From positions 712,501-776,500 of the forward strand of contig CP128433.1 of NCBI GenBank assembly GCA_032615215.1: a stretch of 64,000 bases of DNA, read 5' to 3'. The notes beneath the pieces were generated by a model. That model saw only the letters and a program-made list of their open reading frames with translations. It was not told the DNA's origin and made no database searches. Below are positions 44,832 through 53,980 of this stretch, in pieces. The stretch is from Microbulbifer sp. MKSA007. GTDB taxonomy: Bacteria > Pseudomonadota > Gammaproteobacteria > Pseudomonadales > Cellvibrionaceae. Each line of letters opens with the position of its first letter. The stretch's first letter is position 1. The translations under genes and the position numbers were made by a program.

Positions 44832-44859
44832 AAGGCCGGTCTTTGACCGGCCTTTTTTT
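44832..44859 (+). terminator. Alpha operon terminator
   Basis: AAGGCCGGT and ACCGGCCTT form a stem with a five-base loop, followed by a run of seven T. It lies 25 bases after rplQ. Confidence 0.93.
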
Positions 44860-44878
44860 GCCATAAGGAGATTTTTGT

Positions 44879-45136
44879 ATGTCTTTTGAGCAACTGTTAA
44901 AGAGTTTGAATCCCGAGATTGTGGGCAGCTTAAAGCGGGCCATTGAACTTGGAAAATGGCCCAATGGTGTTGCGCTATCCCCTGAGCAGCGCAGCCTCTG
45001 CGCAGAAGCGGTTTCCAATTGGGAGTCCGCAAACCTTCCGCGGGAGCAGCAGGTAGGCTATGTGGCGCCGAAGACCAAGGATGAGCCCTGTGTAGGAAAA
45101 AAAGACGATGAGCAAGCTGTTAACTGGGTTGGCTAG
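44879..45136 (+). CDS. DUF1315 family protein (YeaC-like)
   Basis: An 85-residue protein whose N-terminal half (LNPEIVGSLKRAIELGKWPN, then GVALSPEQR) matches the DUF1315/YeaC family of unknown function, where E. coli has TPEVYQRLVTAVELGKWPDG. The start follows AAGGAG by eight bases and lies right after the alpha operon terminator, so read-through or an unseen promoter must drive it. The C-terminal part is charged and probably disordered. Confidence 0.85.
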   Translation: MSFEQLLKSLNPEIVGSLKRAIELGKWPNGVALSPEQRSLCAEAVSNWESANLPREQQVGYVAPKTKDEPCVGKKDDEQAVNWVG

Positions 45137-45269
45137 CTAATCAGTCTGTAAGATATTGGCACTTTATTCATTGGTGAGGGCGTTATTTTCTTTCATGCTC
45201 TCCCAATTCTCTGCTTAGATAGTTACCGACAGACAAATACATAATTTCTAATTTGCTCGGTAACTAATT

Positions 45270-45905
45270 ATGAAAAAGCTGATTTTGCTTGCCGGAGCAG
45301 TAACGCTCGCCGTTGTAGGGGTTGATCACTACGATATTGATGTGCGCTCAAGTGTGACCAAGGTGCGCCAGATGATAGAGCCGCTAAAAGATGATAGTGA
45401 ATTAGTAAAGAATATTTCTGACAGCATACCCTGGTCCCAGCTGGAACATGCGGAGGTCGAAGAGTTGTTAAATCATCCTCGGGTTCAGGCTTATCTGGAC
45501 CGTGAGAATGTTAAGCAGGCGCTCAAGGACTACTTTGCAGACCTGGGCAATCTCTCTGGTGAAGAGGCCTGGGATGCAATTGAAAAAATAGAGCGGGAAT
45601 CGCGTATTACAGGCTATGAAGCGCTTTCAATGAAGTTGGCCTGGCTGGAAAAAAATAGCCTTAACCAGGCAGAGTTCACCCAAAGAGCTGAAGAGCTATT
45701 TAATATTTATCGGGATAAAGCGCAAACGGTGATCAGGGATTACGACCCTCATGTCGAGGTTCCGGGCTTTTCCACCTATAAGGATCTTGAGCGCTCGATC
45801 GTTGAGGAAGTTCAGCAGATGACGTCCTTTCCCGATGGTATGAGTAGACATGAATACTTACGTAAACGCCTTCAGGACGCCCGTGAGGCGGTATATGGCA
45901 GTTAG
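45270..45905 (+). CDS. Unrecognised exported or membrane-anchored helical protein
   Basis: A 211-residue protein with a short hydrophobic N-terminus (KKLILLAGAVTLAVVGV) that would act as signal or anchor. The rest is predicted helical and rich in Glu, Lys and Arg, with heptad-like segments (SRHEYLRKRLQDAREAVYG at the C-terminus). No family is recognised. The gene stands alone, convergent with the hydrolase gene to its right and separated from it by a hairpin. Confidence 0.75.
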   Translation: MKKLILLAGAVTLAVVGVDHYDIDVRSSVTKVRQMIEPLKDDSELVKNISDSIPWSQLEHAEVEELLNHPRVQAYLDRENVKQALKDYFADLGNLSGEEAWDAIEKIERESRITGYEALSMKLAWLEKNSLNQAEFTQRAEELFNIYRDKAQTVIRDYDPHVEVPGFSTYKDLERSIVEEVQQMTSFPDGMSRHEYLRKRLQDAREAVYGS

Positions 45906-45918
45906 GCTTTCTATCATT

Positions 45919-45949
45919 CAGCGCTGCCAGCGAGTTACCGGCAGCGCTG
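45919..45949. terminator. Bidirectional terminator between convergent genes
   Basis: CAGCGCTGCC and GGCAGCGCTG form a perfect 10-bp stem with an 11-base loop between two converging genes. T runs are short on both sides, so efficiency is uncertain. Confidence 0.6.
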
Positions 45950-45961
45950 GGGGCATTTTAA

Positions 45962-47416
45962 TTACATAAACAAGCCGATCAGATCATAGAACCAGTTACT
46001 ATTGTCCTCATAATCTGAAACCTCATCGGTTTCGTATGCCCGAATCATTCCTCCACCGTTATGATTGACGATGTTGTCGAGGAAATCTTTTAATTCAAGC
46101 CCGTGCTCGGCAATCTCACCATAGTTTAAATCGATAATGGTTGTGCAGTGGCTCTCGTTCAAGTTGCGGAACATCGGGAAGTAATAGCCCCAGTTACTAG
46201 TTTGATCCAGCAGTGGAATCAAATTTTCATGGGTATCTTTCTGCCAGCGCTGTCGCAATTTATTTAAACGGGAGTCTGCATCGGGATCATTATAAATATC
46301 CTCATAAAATCTCTCGTAGGAGTACGATGAAAAATTCCCGTCAGCAAGAAAGTGCGTAATACCCAATCGATCTGAGGGGAATTTATTGGAAAGCGCAGCA
46401 TAAAGTGAGGCTAGCTGATTGGCTTCGAATCCCGGTGTTATGGCTTTTAACATAGTGATGGGGTTTTCCGAGCTTTCATCGCTATCGGCGGTATAGGTAG
46501 TCCAAGAGCGCAGCACTTCTTTATGTAGCGGTAATGAGGGATATTGGGTGCTGTCACTCCCGTCTAAAGGTGCCTGATAGAGAGGGCCTGAATCATCGAG
46601 GAGATAGCCATAATCGACATTCATATCCTCGCGCAACTTTGAATAATTAAACAGAGCACCAATACTGCCTGCACTACAACCCGCAGCGAGCATCTGCTTC
46701 GGTTTTTGCAAATTATTTTTCACCCAGGAAGTAACTGCCTGAACGTTGCGTAATCCATTGTGGTGCCAGATAAGGTCGGGGTTCTCGCCAGTAGTATCCT
46801 CGTATATTTCAGTTTTATCGCCTACGTAGATATCCCCTGTGCAATACGGTACATAAACCATATTCCACTCGCCAGTTTTATACTGGTCGTAGGGGTGATG
46901 TGTATAAATCAAAGGGGATACGCCAGCGGTAGTAAGATTTTCGAAATTTGTAAAATCTAACAAGTGCACATTGCTTAGGTAATCATCGGGAATGCCATTG
47001 GGGTTGCGAGCCCCGCGAATACCAGCTTGTCCTGAGCAGCTTTCATAGTCCCAGCATGCCCCACCACCCTCGAAATAGAAAATGGTGTTACTGGTATCTG
47101 GAACACGGTGAACAAAGAACTTATAGGGTGATCCATTCCCACACATGGCACCTGTACTGGTAGGTACATCAATTTTTTGCCAGGTGTTGTAGTCGCCAGG
47201 ATCAAAATCATCATTAAAACTGGGATCATCCATAGTTAATGGATACATCCCCTCAGCTTGCTGTGAGGTGACTGGCGCATCGGCATTGGGTGGATCAAAC
47301 AAATGCTTTAGGGTAGTCCAGAAGTTGTAATCACCCGGTTCTGCATTTGCATACGCTGTGATAAGTAGAGAACTCGCTAAGAGTATTGAAATAAAACCAC
47401 GGAGAATTTTTATCAT
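45962..47416 (-). CDS. Secreted pectin acetylesterase/Notum-family hydrolase
   Basis: The 484-residue protein has a signal peptide (ILRGFISILLASSLLITAYA) and the core of the pectin acetylesterase family: YFEGGGACWDYESC (oxyanion region, about 114-127), nucleophile elbow GCSAGS with Ser248, an Asp in LLDDSGP (about 273-278) and a candidate His423 in NESHCT. It probably removes acetyl or other acyl groups from a secreted polysaccharide. Before the core, PGDYNFW (27-33) and PGDYNTW (73-79) form a short repeat of unknown role. It is a single gene on the minus strand in an AT-richer region, flanked by long non-coding DNA, consistent with an accessory gene. Confidence 0.85.
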   Translation of the reverse strand: MIKILRGFISILLASSLLITAYANAEPGDYNFWTTLKHLFDPPNADAPVTSQQAEGMYPLTMDDPSFNDDFDPGDYNTWQKIDVPTSTGAMCGNGSPYKFFVHRVPDTSNTIFYFEGGGACWDYESCSGQAGIRGARNPNGIPDDYLSNVHLLDFTNFENLTTAGVSPLIYTHHPYDQYKTGEWNMVYVPYCTGDIYVGDKTEIYEDTTGENPDLIWHHNGLRNVQAVTSWVKNNLQKPKQMLAAGCSAGSIGALFNYSKLREDMNVDYGYLLDDSGPLYQAPLDGSDSTQYPSLPLHKEVLRSWTTYTADSDESSENPITMLKAITPGFEANQLASLYAALSNKFPSDRLGITHFLADGNFSSYSYERFYEDIYNDPDADSRLNKLRQRWQKDTHENLIPLLDQTSNWGYYFPMFRNLNESHCTTIIDLNYGEIAEHGLELKDFLDNIVNHNGGGMIRAYETDEVSDYEDNSNWFYDLIGLFM

Positions 47417-47776
47417 TATTAATCCCCTTAAGGTATTGTGTGTTTTCTCTTTGGAATGTGCTTTGTTGATCCTGCAATAATTGTTTGGAGGTTATTTGCT
47501 CCCTATAGATAATCAACTTGCACGTTAGTCCAAATCGCTGTTTGGGTAAAACCCAATGAGGTTAGTTAATAATGATGTTTTGGTCTAGAAAGATATGAGG
47601 GGAAACTTGTTGGTCACAGGGTTTCTATTATATTTCTTCTGTTTTTGCTCAAAAATATTCCATTTAAACTTTTATTAAAATTATTTTGTATATTTTGGCG
47701 TAATTTTTATTCCATACTTTATGGTGTTGTTTTTTAGCGCTAAATAGTTCTGTATCTGATAGTGTTTATGCTTGTA
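47417..47776. other. AT-rich intergenic region
   Basis: About 360 bases with no credible gene, strongly T-rich near 47630-47730. It must hold the promoter of the minus-strand hydrolase and the 3' end of the pxp operon. I see no clear hairpin terminator or repeat in it. Confidence 0.5.
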
Positions 47777-48754
47777 TTAAAGGGATAGTGCCTCCCTGTG
47801 ATTAAGATTCAGGCTCTGTTGGAGTTTTTTAATTAGGTCTTGTTTCTTTTTGAAAATTTCGCGCGATTCTTCAATGCTTATTTCTTGAAATGTGATTTTG
47901 TTTTTTGGGGCTAGCTGGCCCAGGCGATGAAGTTCCGATTTTATAATATGGCCTATTCGGGGGTACCCGCCAATAGTCTGTCCCTCAATAAAGGAAATAA
48001 TAGGGTTGGCATCGGGTGGTACTTGAATGCTGCCGGGATAGAGTCCTGCTGATGATAGTTGTGTCTTTCCGTTTGTAATTTTATGAATTGTAGAATTGTT
48101 TTTAGTGGATAGACGAATGCCCATACGATTGCTTTGGGTAGAAACCAGATAGGTTGAGCCGTAAAAGTGTTCAATAAATTTCTTGGAAAATAAATTGCTC
48201 TCTGGTCCAGCCACTAGCCGTAGCTTTGAATTGTGTGAGTAGTGAAGGTGAAACCTTTTATTTAGTACAGATTCTTTTGCGGTGTGGACTTCTTTAAAGT
48301 GGATGACTTCGTTAGATGTGATCGGTTTGCCACTATTTGCGCCAAATTTACTAATAATGTGAGTTGCAGAGCTACCTAAGATATTGGGTGCGTCTATCTT
48401 GGCAGAAAGCGCAAGGTAGGTTCTTGCACCGGAAATAGCTTGAGCTATATCCAAAATATCACCAGGCTTAACCCTATAGGTTCGGAAATTATCAATTGAC
48501 TCGTTATTTAAGGAGCCTCTGAATTGGCCTCCGGCTATAGCGATAGTGAGATTGCAGAGGAATTCGATTCTAGGGCCGAGCAGGGTGATCTCAAAGGTTG
48601 GGTGCCCTAACGGGTTTCCTAATAACAGGTTGGCTATTTTCATCGATAGTGGGTCGGCAGCACCTCCCCATGGAATTCCACAGTGCATCATGCCTGGACG
48701 ACCCAGGTCCTGAATACTTGTCTGTAGCCCTGCTCGAAGAAAGTGAATACCCAT
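47777..48754 (-). CDS. pxpC: 5-oxoprolinase subunit PxpC (biotin-dependent carboxyltransferase-like)
   Basis: PxpC, with PxpA and PxpB, hydrolyses 5-oxoproline to glutamate using ATP. The 325-residue protein has the KipA/AHS2 signatures GLQTSIQDLGRPG, GGAADPLSMKIANLLLGNP and the C-terminal FIEGQTIGGYPRIGHI. Base composition is lower in GC than in the core genes, with many Lys, Ile and Asn codons. Twelve bases separate it from pxpB upstream. Confidence 0.93.
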   Translation of the reverse strand: MGIHFLRAGLQTSIQDLGRPGMMHCGIPWGGAADPLSMKIANLLLGNPLGHPTFEITLLGPRIEFLCNLTIAIAGGQFRGSLNNESIDNFRTYRVKPGDILDIAQAISGARTYLALSAKIDAPNILGSSATHIISKFGANSGKPITSNEVIHFKEVHTAKESVLNKRFHLHYSHNSKLRLVAGPESNLFSKKFIEHFYGSTYLVSTQSNRMGIRLSTKNNSTIHKITNGKTQLSSAGLYPGSIQVPPDANPIISFIEGQTIGGYPRIGHIIKSELHRLGQLAPKNKITFQEISIEESREIFKKKQDLIKKLQQSLNLNHREALSL

Positions 48755-48766
48755 AGACCCTCCTTT

Positions 48767-49495
48767 TTAGGGTGAACTACTTTTAGTACTCTGCGAGAGT
48801 ATATGAAATTGCTGAGAATCTATTGCATAAAACTCAATTTCATCTAAAGGTGCAGCGATAAATGGGGAGGGTTCCGCAGGTTGAAAAAGACTAAGGGGTG
48901 TCTGGCCAATAATTTGCCATCCCCCCGGTGTAGCTTGTGGGTAGATGCCTGTTTGTTCTCCACCTATCCCGACAGCGCCTGCGGGAATTCTGGTTCGGGG
49001 AGTTTCTTTTCTGGGGCAATATAGCTTTGGGTCAAGTCCGCCAAGGTATAAGAAGCCTGGAGTAAAGCCCAACATATGCACTAAGTAACGTTGTGCGGTA
49101 TGTCGTTTGATGATTTCCTGTGACGATAATTTGGTATGTTCTGATAATGCCTCAAGGTCTGGAGAAAAGCCTTCTTCGTAGCATACGGGAATGCGCACTA
49201 TACGTGGTCTACTGGTGAAGGGGGCAGGGTTGTTTAGAAACTCCTCGGTAGTTTTAGTGAGTAATTGGTATAAGGTTTTGTGATCCCATAGGGAAGGATT
49301 GAAAATAACAGTTAAGCACTGGTATGCAGGAATGATATCAATGATACCTGGATGCACTTCATTTAATAGAGCCGCTCTCAAACCGATAATTGTCCGGCTA
49401 AGAGCTTTGCATGGTTTACCGGAAAAGCGGATATCTACTGCACAATCTCCGTTAATGGTTATAGCTAGTGGTATATGGGGGGCAGGGTGTGTCAC
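48767..49495 (-). CDS. pxpB: 5-oxoprolinase subunit PxpB
   Basis: The AHS1/KipI-type subunit of the 5-oxoprolinase complex. The 242-residue protein has the family motifs VHMLGFTPGFLYLGGLDPKL, then PRTRIPAGAVGIGGEQTGIY and PGGWQIIGQTP. The GTG start overlaps the stop of pxpA by four bases (GTGA), so the two are coupled. Confidence 0.93.
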   Translation of the reverse strand: MTHPAPHIPLAITINGDCAVDIRFSGKPCKALSRTIIGLRAALLNEVHPGIIDIIPAYQCLTVIFNPSLWDHKTLYQLLTKTTEEFLNNPAPFTSRPRIVRIPVCYEEGFSPDLEALSEHTKLSSQEIIKRHTAQRYLVHMLGFTPGFLYLGGLDPKLYCPRKETPRTRIPAGAVGIGGEQTGIYPQATPGGWQIIGQTPLSLFQPAEPSPFIAAPLDEIEFYAIDSQQFHILSQSTKSSSP

Positions 49496-50241
49496 CGAGC
49501 TATGCTCACGCCGTTTGCATTGAGATGTTGATTAAGTTGTCTGGCGATAATGGGCGCTTGGGGATTATCGCCGTGGAGGCAGATGGTATCCACAGAGAAT
49601 TGTAATTTTTCACCATGATAATCGTTAAATTCTAAGCCCTTTGCCAAGCAGATAGCCTGCTCTAAGCACTGTTCTGTCTCAGCAATAACAGCGCCCGCCA
49701 TTGAGCGTGGAGCTAGTTGGTTATTGCTGAGGTACTGCCTGTCCATAAATCCTTCGCGAATAAATGTTTTATTTTGTTTGGCAGCAGCGAACTGCATGGC
49801 AGCGTTGGCTAACCCAATAATTTTCAGTGAAGGATATTCTTTGTCGAGTAGGGTAATAATACTTTTAGCGAGTTCTCTGTTTGACTCTGTATCATTGTAG
49901 AGAGCGCCGTGTAGTTTAATATGGTCTAAAGTTGCTCCTAGGCTGCGCGCGATATTTTCTAGTTGGTTTACTTGTGTGCAAAGAGAGTCGAGCAATTTAT
50001 TTTGAGGAATAACTAGAGATTTGCGGCCAAAATTTTCCCTGTCGGGGTAGCTGGGGTGCGCGCCGATTTTTAAGCTATTTTTTAGGGCGTTTTCGATTGA
50101 TCTACCCATGATCTCGGGAGTGCCAGCGTGACCGCCGCAAGCTATATTGCAACGGGAAATAAACGGCATGATTTGGGCGTCCCTGTCACAGCTGTGTAAA
50201 TCAGCACCTTCACCCAGATCGCAGTTGATATCAATGTTCAC
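49492..50241 (-). CDS. pxpA: 5-oxoprolinase subunit PxpA (LamB/YcsF family)
   Basis: The LamB/YcsF-family subunit and first gene of the pxpABC operon. The 249-residue protein begins MNIDINCDLGEGADLHSCDR and contains CNIACGGHAGTPEIM and IGAHPSYPDRENFG, which carry the conserved Asp and His residues. The GTG start has AGGA about eight bases upstream. The complex clears the damage product 5-oxoproline and lets the cell use it as a nitrogen source. Confidence 0.94.
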   Translation of the reverse strand: MNIDINCDLGEGADLHSCDRDAQIMPFISRCNIACGGHAGTPEIMGRSIENALKNSLKIGAHPSYPDRENFGRKSLVIPQNKLLDSLCTQVNQLENIARSLGATLDHIKLHGALYNDTESNRELAKSIITLLDKEYPSLKIIGLANAAMQFAAAKQNKTFIREGFMDRQYLSNNQLAPRSMAGAVIAETEQCLEQAICLAKGLEFNDYHGEKLQFSVDTICLHGDNPQAPIIARQLNQHLNANGVSIAR

Positions 50242-50307
50242 TGTGGCATCCTGCCTGTAATATATTTTGAATGGGTTTTAACGCTAAGAATCTGCCTATT
50301 AAAGTGG

Positions 50308-50907
50308 TTAATTGTCAGGGCACTGATTTACTTCCATAGAGATTTTCTTTGAATTTGATTCATAGCAATTTCCCAGTGGGGAGCAGAAGCAGGCGGAAAT
50401 TGAAAGGTTCCATCTTTCTTGATTAATTTTTTCCCATAGTTCAGAAGTTGCAGTGCCACGACTTAAAGAATAGAAAGGGTACTCCGATTGTGCGGGAATG
50501 ATAACTTCATTTATTTCTGAAGAGCTTTGAAAGCCTTCGTCAAGGGGTGGGTGGTGATTTTTATAGTTTCTATTAAATTTATTTTTCATCATTTTATGCT
50601 CTTCCTGACAGCAGGCGCGCAAAAAATCATGGGTGCTTGAGTATTCTACATTTTTATATTTAAAGCTAACGGATTTTAGGATGGCAGGGCCGGCCCCAGC
50701 ATTGCGAAAGCCAAATGTAATTTTGCTTTGATTGCTCTCCTCGTCATAGTTGCCATGGCTGAACTGAATAACAGGCATTGTCATTATTTTGACTTGTTGA
50801 TTGGCAGCTCTGGCTTGTAAATAGGTGGCATAGAAGGATGCCAGAGAAATCATAATTGCACTTACTGCGATCACTGAGTTTAAGCGGTCGCGATTGAATA
50901 ACTTCAT
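50308..50907 (-). CDS. Unrecognised membrane-anchored cysteine-containing protein
   Basis: About 199 residues. An N-terminal membrane segment (SVIAVSAIMISLASFYATYL) is followed by a probably periplasmic domain with an Ig-like, beta-rich look (PVIQFSHGNYDEESNQSKIT, GFRNAGAGPAILKSVSFKY) and cysteine pairs (ACCQEEH; ACFCSPLGNC) that could form disulphides. A start at 50919 is also possible. No family recognised. AT-rich like its neighbours, 67 bases upstream of pxpA on the same strand, so it could be first in that transcript. Confidence 0.7.
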   Translation of the reverse strand: MKLFNRDRLNSVIAVSAIMISLASFYATYLQARAANQQVKIMTMPVIQFSHGNYDEESNQSKITFGFRNAGAGPAILKSVSFKYKNVEYSSTHDFLRACCQEEHKMMKNKFNRNYKNHHPPLDEGFQSSSEINEVIIPAQSEYPFYSLSRGTATSELWEKINQERWNLSISACFCSPLGNCYESNSKKISMEVNQCPDN

Positions 50908-50954
50908 ATCTTGTCGCACCTACCTACTAGTTATTTTTAAGTGAATTGAGCAAG

Positions 50955-50987
50955 AAAGGATGCCGATCTATAGATTGGCATCCTTTC
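50955..50987 (-). terminator. uvrA terminator
   Basis: AAAGGATGCC and GGCATCCTTT form a perfect 10-bp stem, extended by AT/TA pairs inside, just beyond the uvrA stop codon on the minus strand. It separates uvrA from the unknown gene that follows. Confidence 0.85.
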
Positions 50988-50995
50988 CTATTCAA

Positions 50996-53821
50996 TTAGT
51001 TCAGCATGGTTTTTAGAAAGCGCCCGGTATGGGAAATGTCCATTTCTGCAACATCCTCAGGTGTCCCCGTGGCAATAATTTGCCCGCCGCCAGAGCCACC
51101 CTCCGGGCCAAGGTCTATAATCCAGTCTGCAGTTTTGATCACGTCCAGATTGTGTTCGATCACTACGATGGTATTGCCGTGATCGCGCAGGCGATGCAGA
51201 ACATCCAGCAGTAATTGGATATCGGCAAAGTGCAGGCCGGTAGTCGGTTCGTCGAGGATGTACAGGGTTTGCCCAGTGTCTCGTTTGGATAGCTCGCGGG
51301 AGAGTTTTACCCGTTGGGCTTCACCACCTGAGAGAGTGGTGGCAGCCTGGCCCAGCTTGATATATGAGAGGCCGACATCCATTAGGGTTTGCAACTTCTT
51401 CGCGATTGCGGGCACAGGGTCAAAGAATTCCCGTGCATCTTCCACGGTCATTTCCAATACTTCGTGGATATTTTTGCCCTTGTAGTGTACCTCCAGGGTC
51501 TCGCGGTTGTAGCGCTTGCCGTGGCAGGTATCACAGGGTACATAGACATCCGGCAAAAAGTGCATTTCTACCTTAATCACCCCGTCGCCCTGGCAGGCTT
51601 CACAACGCCCACCCTTGACGTTAAAGCTGAAGCGCCCGGGTTTATAGCCCCGTGAGCGGGCTTCCTGGGTGCCGGCAAACAAGTCGCGAATTGGGGTAAA
51701 AATACCGGTATAAGTTGCCGGATTTGAGCGAGGAGTGCGCCCGATAGGACTCTGATCAATATCCACGCATTTGTCGAAGTGCTCCAGGCCGTGCACCTCT
51801 TTATAGGGGGAGGCCTTAAGGGTTGTTGCTTTGTTAAGTGCAGTGGCGGCAAGTGGATAGAGGGTTGTATTGATCAGGGTGGACTTACCAGAGCCCGATA
51901 CACCGGTTACACAGGTAAATAATCCTACTGGGATTTTCAGATCGACGTCCTGTAAATTATTTCCACTGGCGCCTTCGAGACGCAACAAATAGTCCGGGTC
52001 GGGTACGTAGCGCTCTTCCGGTACGGCAATTTTCTTTTTGCCGGAGAGGTACTGACCGGTTAGGGACTTCTTACATTTGGTAATTTTATCGGCGGTGCCC
52101 GCTGCCACGACCTCTCCGCCATGGACACCGGCACCGGGGCCAATATCGACAATAAAGTCAGCACTGCGAATGGCATCCTCATCGTGCTCCACCACAATAA
52201 CCGTATTGCCGATATCGCGCAGGTGGGTAAGGGTGTTGAGCAGGCGCTCGTTGTCCCGCTGGTGTAGGCCGATAGAGGGCTCGTCGAGAATATACATTAC
52301 GCCCACGAGGCCGGCGCCGATCTGGCTGGCGAGGCGAATGCGCTGCGCTTCGCCGCCGGAGAGGGTTTCTGCACTGCGGTTTAGGGTCAGGTAATTCAGG
52401 CCGACATCGACGAGGAAGCGGAATCGATCGCGCAGCTCTTTGAGAATCTTATCGGCAATCTCTTTCTGGGCGCCTTTAAAAGCCAGCTCATGGTCGAAAT
52501 ACTCGAACGCATCGCCTACAGGCAGCTCAGTAATTTGCGCCAGGGTGCGGTTATCCACAAAGACATGACGGGCCTCGCGGCGCAGGCGGGTACCGTGGCA
52601 CTCTGGGCATTTTTGTGTACTCAGATACTTGGCTAACTCCTCCCGTACCGATTGGGACTCGGTATCCCGATAGCGGCGTTGGAAGTTGGGGATAATGCCC
52701 TCGAAGGTGTGCTGGCGCACGGTGACATCGCCGCGATCATTGACGTAGCTGAAGTCTATCTCTTCGTCGCCACTGCCCTGCAGGATAACCTTGCGGTGGG
52801 CTTTGCGTAATTTTTTCCAGGGCTTATCCAGATCGAAACCGTAGTGCTCGGCGAGGGAGTCGAGCATGTGGTAATAGTAAATGTTGCGTCTGTCCCAACC
52901 GCGAATGGCGCCTTCGGAAATACTGCTTTCCGAATCGATAATTACCTTGTCTTCATCGAAGAACTGCTTGACGCCCAGGCCGTCACAGCTGGGGCAGGCG
53001 CCCGCAGGGTTGTTGAAGGAGAATAGGCGGGGTTCCAGCTCATCCAGTGAGTAGTCACAGACGGGGCAGGCGTGGCGGGCAGAGAAGAGGCGATCTTCCT
53101 GGTCTCCATCCATAAAACTGATGGAGGCGATACCGTCGGTGAGATTCAGGGCAGTTTCGAAGGATTCCGCCAAACGCAGTTGCAGGTCCTCACGCACCTT
53201 AAAGCGGTCTACCACCACCTCAATGGTGTGCTTGCGGCGCTTATCCAGCTTGGGGGTGTCGTCCAGGTCACAGATAACTCCGTCGATCCGTGCCCGCACA
53301 AATCCGTCCCGGCGCAATTGTTCAAATACGTGCTGGTGCTCACCCTTTCGATCGCGAACTACCGGCGCCAGCAACATAATCTTGCTGCCTTCCGGTAAAG
53401 CCAGTACCTGATCCACCATCTGGCTGATCGTCTGGGCTTGCAGGGGTTCGTCGTGCTCGGGGCAGCGGGGTTCTCCAACCCGGGCAAACAGCAGCCGCAG
53501 GTAGTCATAGATCTCTGTGATGGTGCCGACAGTGGAGCGGGGGTTGTGAGAGGTGGACTTCTGCTCGATTGAAATAGCCGGTGATAGCCCCTCGACGGTA
53601 TCCACATCCGGCTTTTCCATCATCGACAGGAATTGACGGGCGTAGGTGGAGAGTGATTCCACGTAGCGGCGCTGCCCCTCTGCGTAGAGGGTGTCAAAGG
53701 CCAGGGAAGATTTGCCGGAACCGGACAGGCCGGTGATAACGATCAGTTTATCGCGGGGAATGTCCAGATCGATATTCTTCAGGTTGTGGGTGCGAGCACC
53801 CCTTACATAAATCGTGTCCAC
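50996..53821 (-). CDS. uvrA: UvrABC excision nuclease subunit A
   Basis: UvrA is the DNA-damage sensor of nucleotide excision repair. The 941-residue protein has two ABC modules (GLSGSGKSS near the N-terminus, GVSGSGKST in the second half), signature motifs LSGGEAQRIRL and LSGGEAQRVKL, and zinc clusters CPVCDY..CPSC and CEACQGDG..CDTCHG. It starts with GTG. The uvrA / MFS / ssb arrangement is shared with Pseudomonas, but here manC is inserted next to it. No clear LexA box is seen in the 159 bases upstream. Confidence 0.97.
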   Translation of the reverse strand: MDTIYVRGARTHNLKNIDLDIPRDKLIVITGLSGSGKSSLAFDTLYAEGQRRYVESLSTYARQFLSMMEKPDVDTVEGLSPAISIEQKSTSHNPRSTVGTITEIYDYLRLLFARVGEPRCPEHDEPLQAQTISQMVDQVLALPEGSKIMLLAPVVRDRKGEHQHVFEQLRRDGFVRARIDGVICDLDDTPKLDKRRKHTIEVVVDRFKVREDLQLRLAESFETALNLTDGIASISFMDGDQEDRLFSARHACPVCDYSLDELEPRLFSFNNPAGACPSCDGLGVKQFFDEDKVIIDSESSISEGAIRGWDRRNIYYYHMLDSLAEHYGFDLDKPWKKLRKAHRKVILQGSGDEEIDFSYVNDRGDVTVRQHTFEGIIPNFQRRYRDTESQSVREELAKYLSTQKCPECHGTRLRREARHVFVDNRTLAQITELPVGDAFEYFDHELAFKGAQKEIADKILKELRDRFRFLVDVGLNYLTLNRSAETLSGGEAQRIRLASQIGAGLVGVMYILDEPSIGLHQRDNERLLNTLTHLRDIGNTVIVVEHDEDAIRSADFIVDIGPGAGVHGGEVVAAGTADKITKCKKSLTGQYLSGKKKIAVPEERYVPDPDYLLRLEGASGNNLQDVDLKIPVGLFTCVTGVSGSGKSTLINTTLYPLAATALNKATTLKASPYKEVHGLEHFDKCVDIDQSPIGRTPRSNPATYTGIFTPIRDLFAGTQEARSRGYKPGRFSFNVKGGRCEACQGDGVIKVEMHFLPDVYVPCDTCHGKRYNRETLEVHYKGKNIHEVLEMTVEDAREFFDPVPAIAKKLQTLMDVGLSYIKLGQAATTLSGGEAQRVKLSRELSKRDTGQTLYILDEPTTGLHFADIQLLLDVLHRLRDHGNTIVVIEHNLDVIKTADWIIDLGPEGGSGGGQIIATGTPEDVAEMDISHTGRFLKTMLN

Positions 53822-53931
53822 GCTCTACCTATATGCTGCTAATACTGGGCCGGGCCTCGGACTTGCTCCGCGCGGGGCGATCACAACTGCGGTGCCGGAA
53901 AAACAGTCAAGTATAAACTCGCCACCTGATG

Positions 53932-53951
53932 TGCGAAAATTGTCTTTCGCA
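53932..53951. promoter_or_regulatory. Inverted repeat upstream of manC
   Basis: TGCGAAA and TTTCGCA are perfect 7-base arms separated by six bases, 29 bases before manC in the uvrA-manC divergent region. It could be an operator or an RNA hairpin; no regulator is recognised. Confidence 0.4.
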
Positions 53952-53980
53952 ATACCCGACATTCAGGCAGATAGCATTCG

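Noticed and set aside
53822..53980. A LexA box upstream of uvrA
   Set aside because: I found no CTG-N10-CAG; the nearest pair is 14 bases apart.
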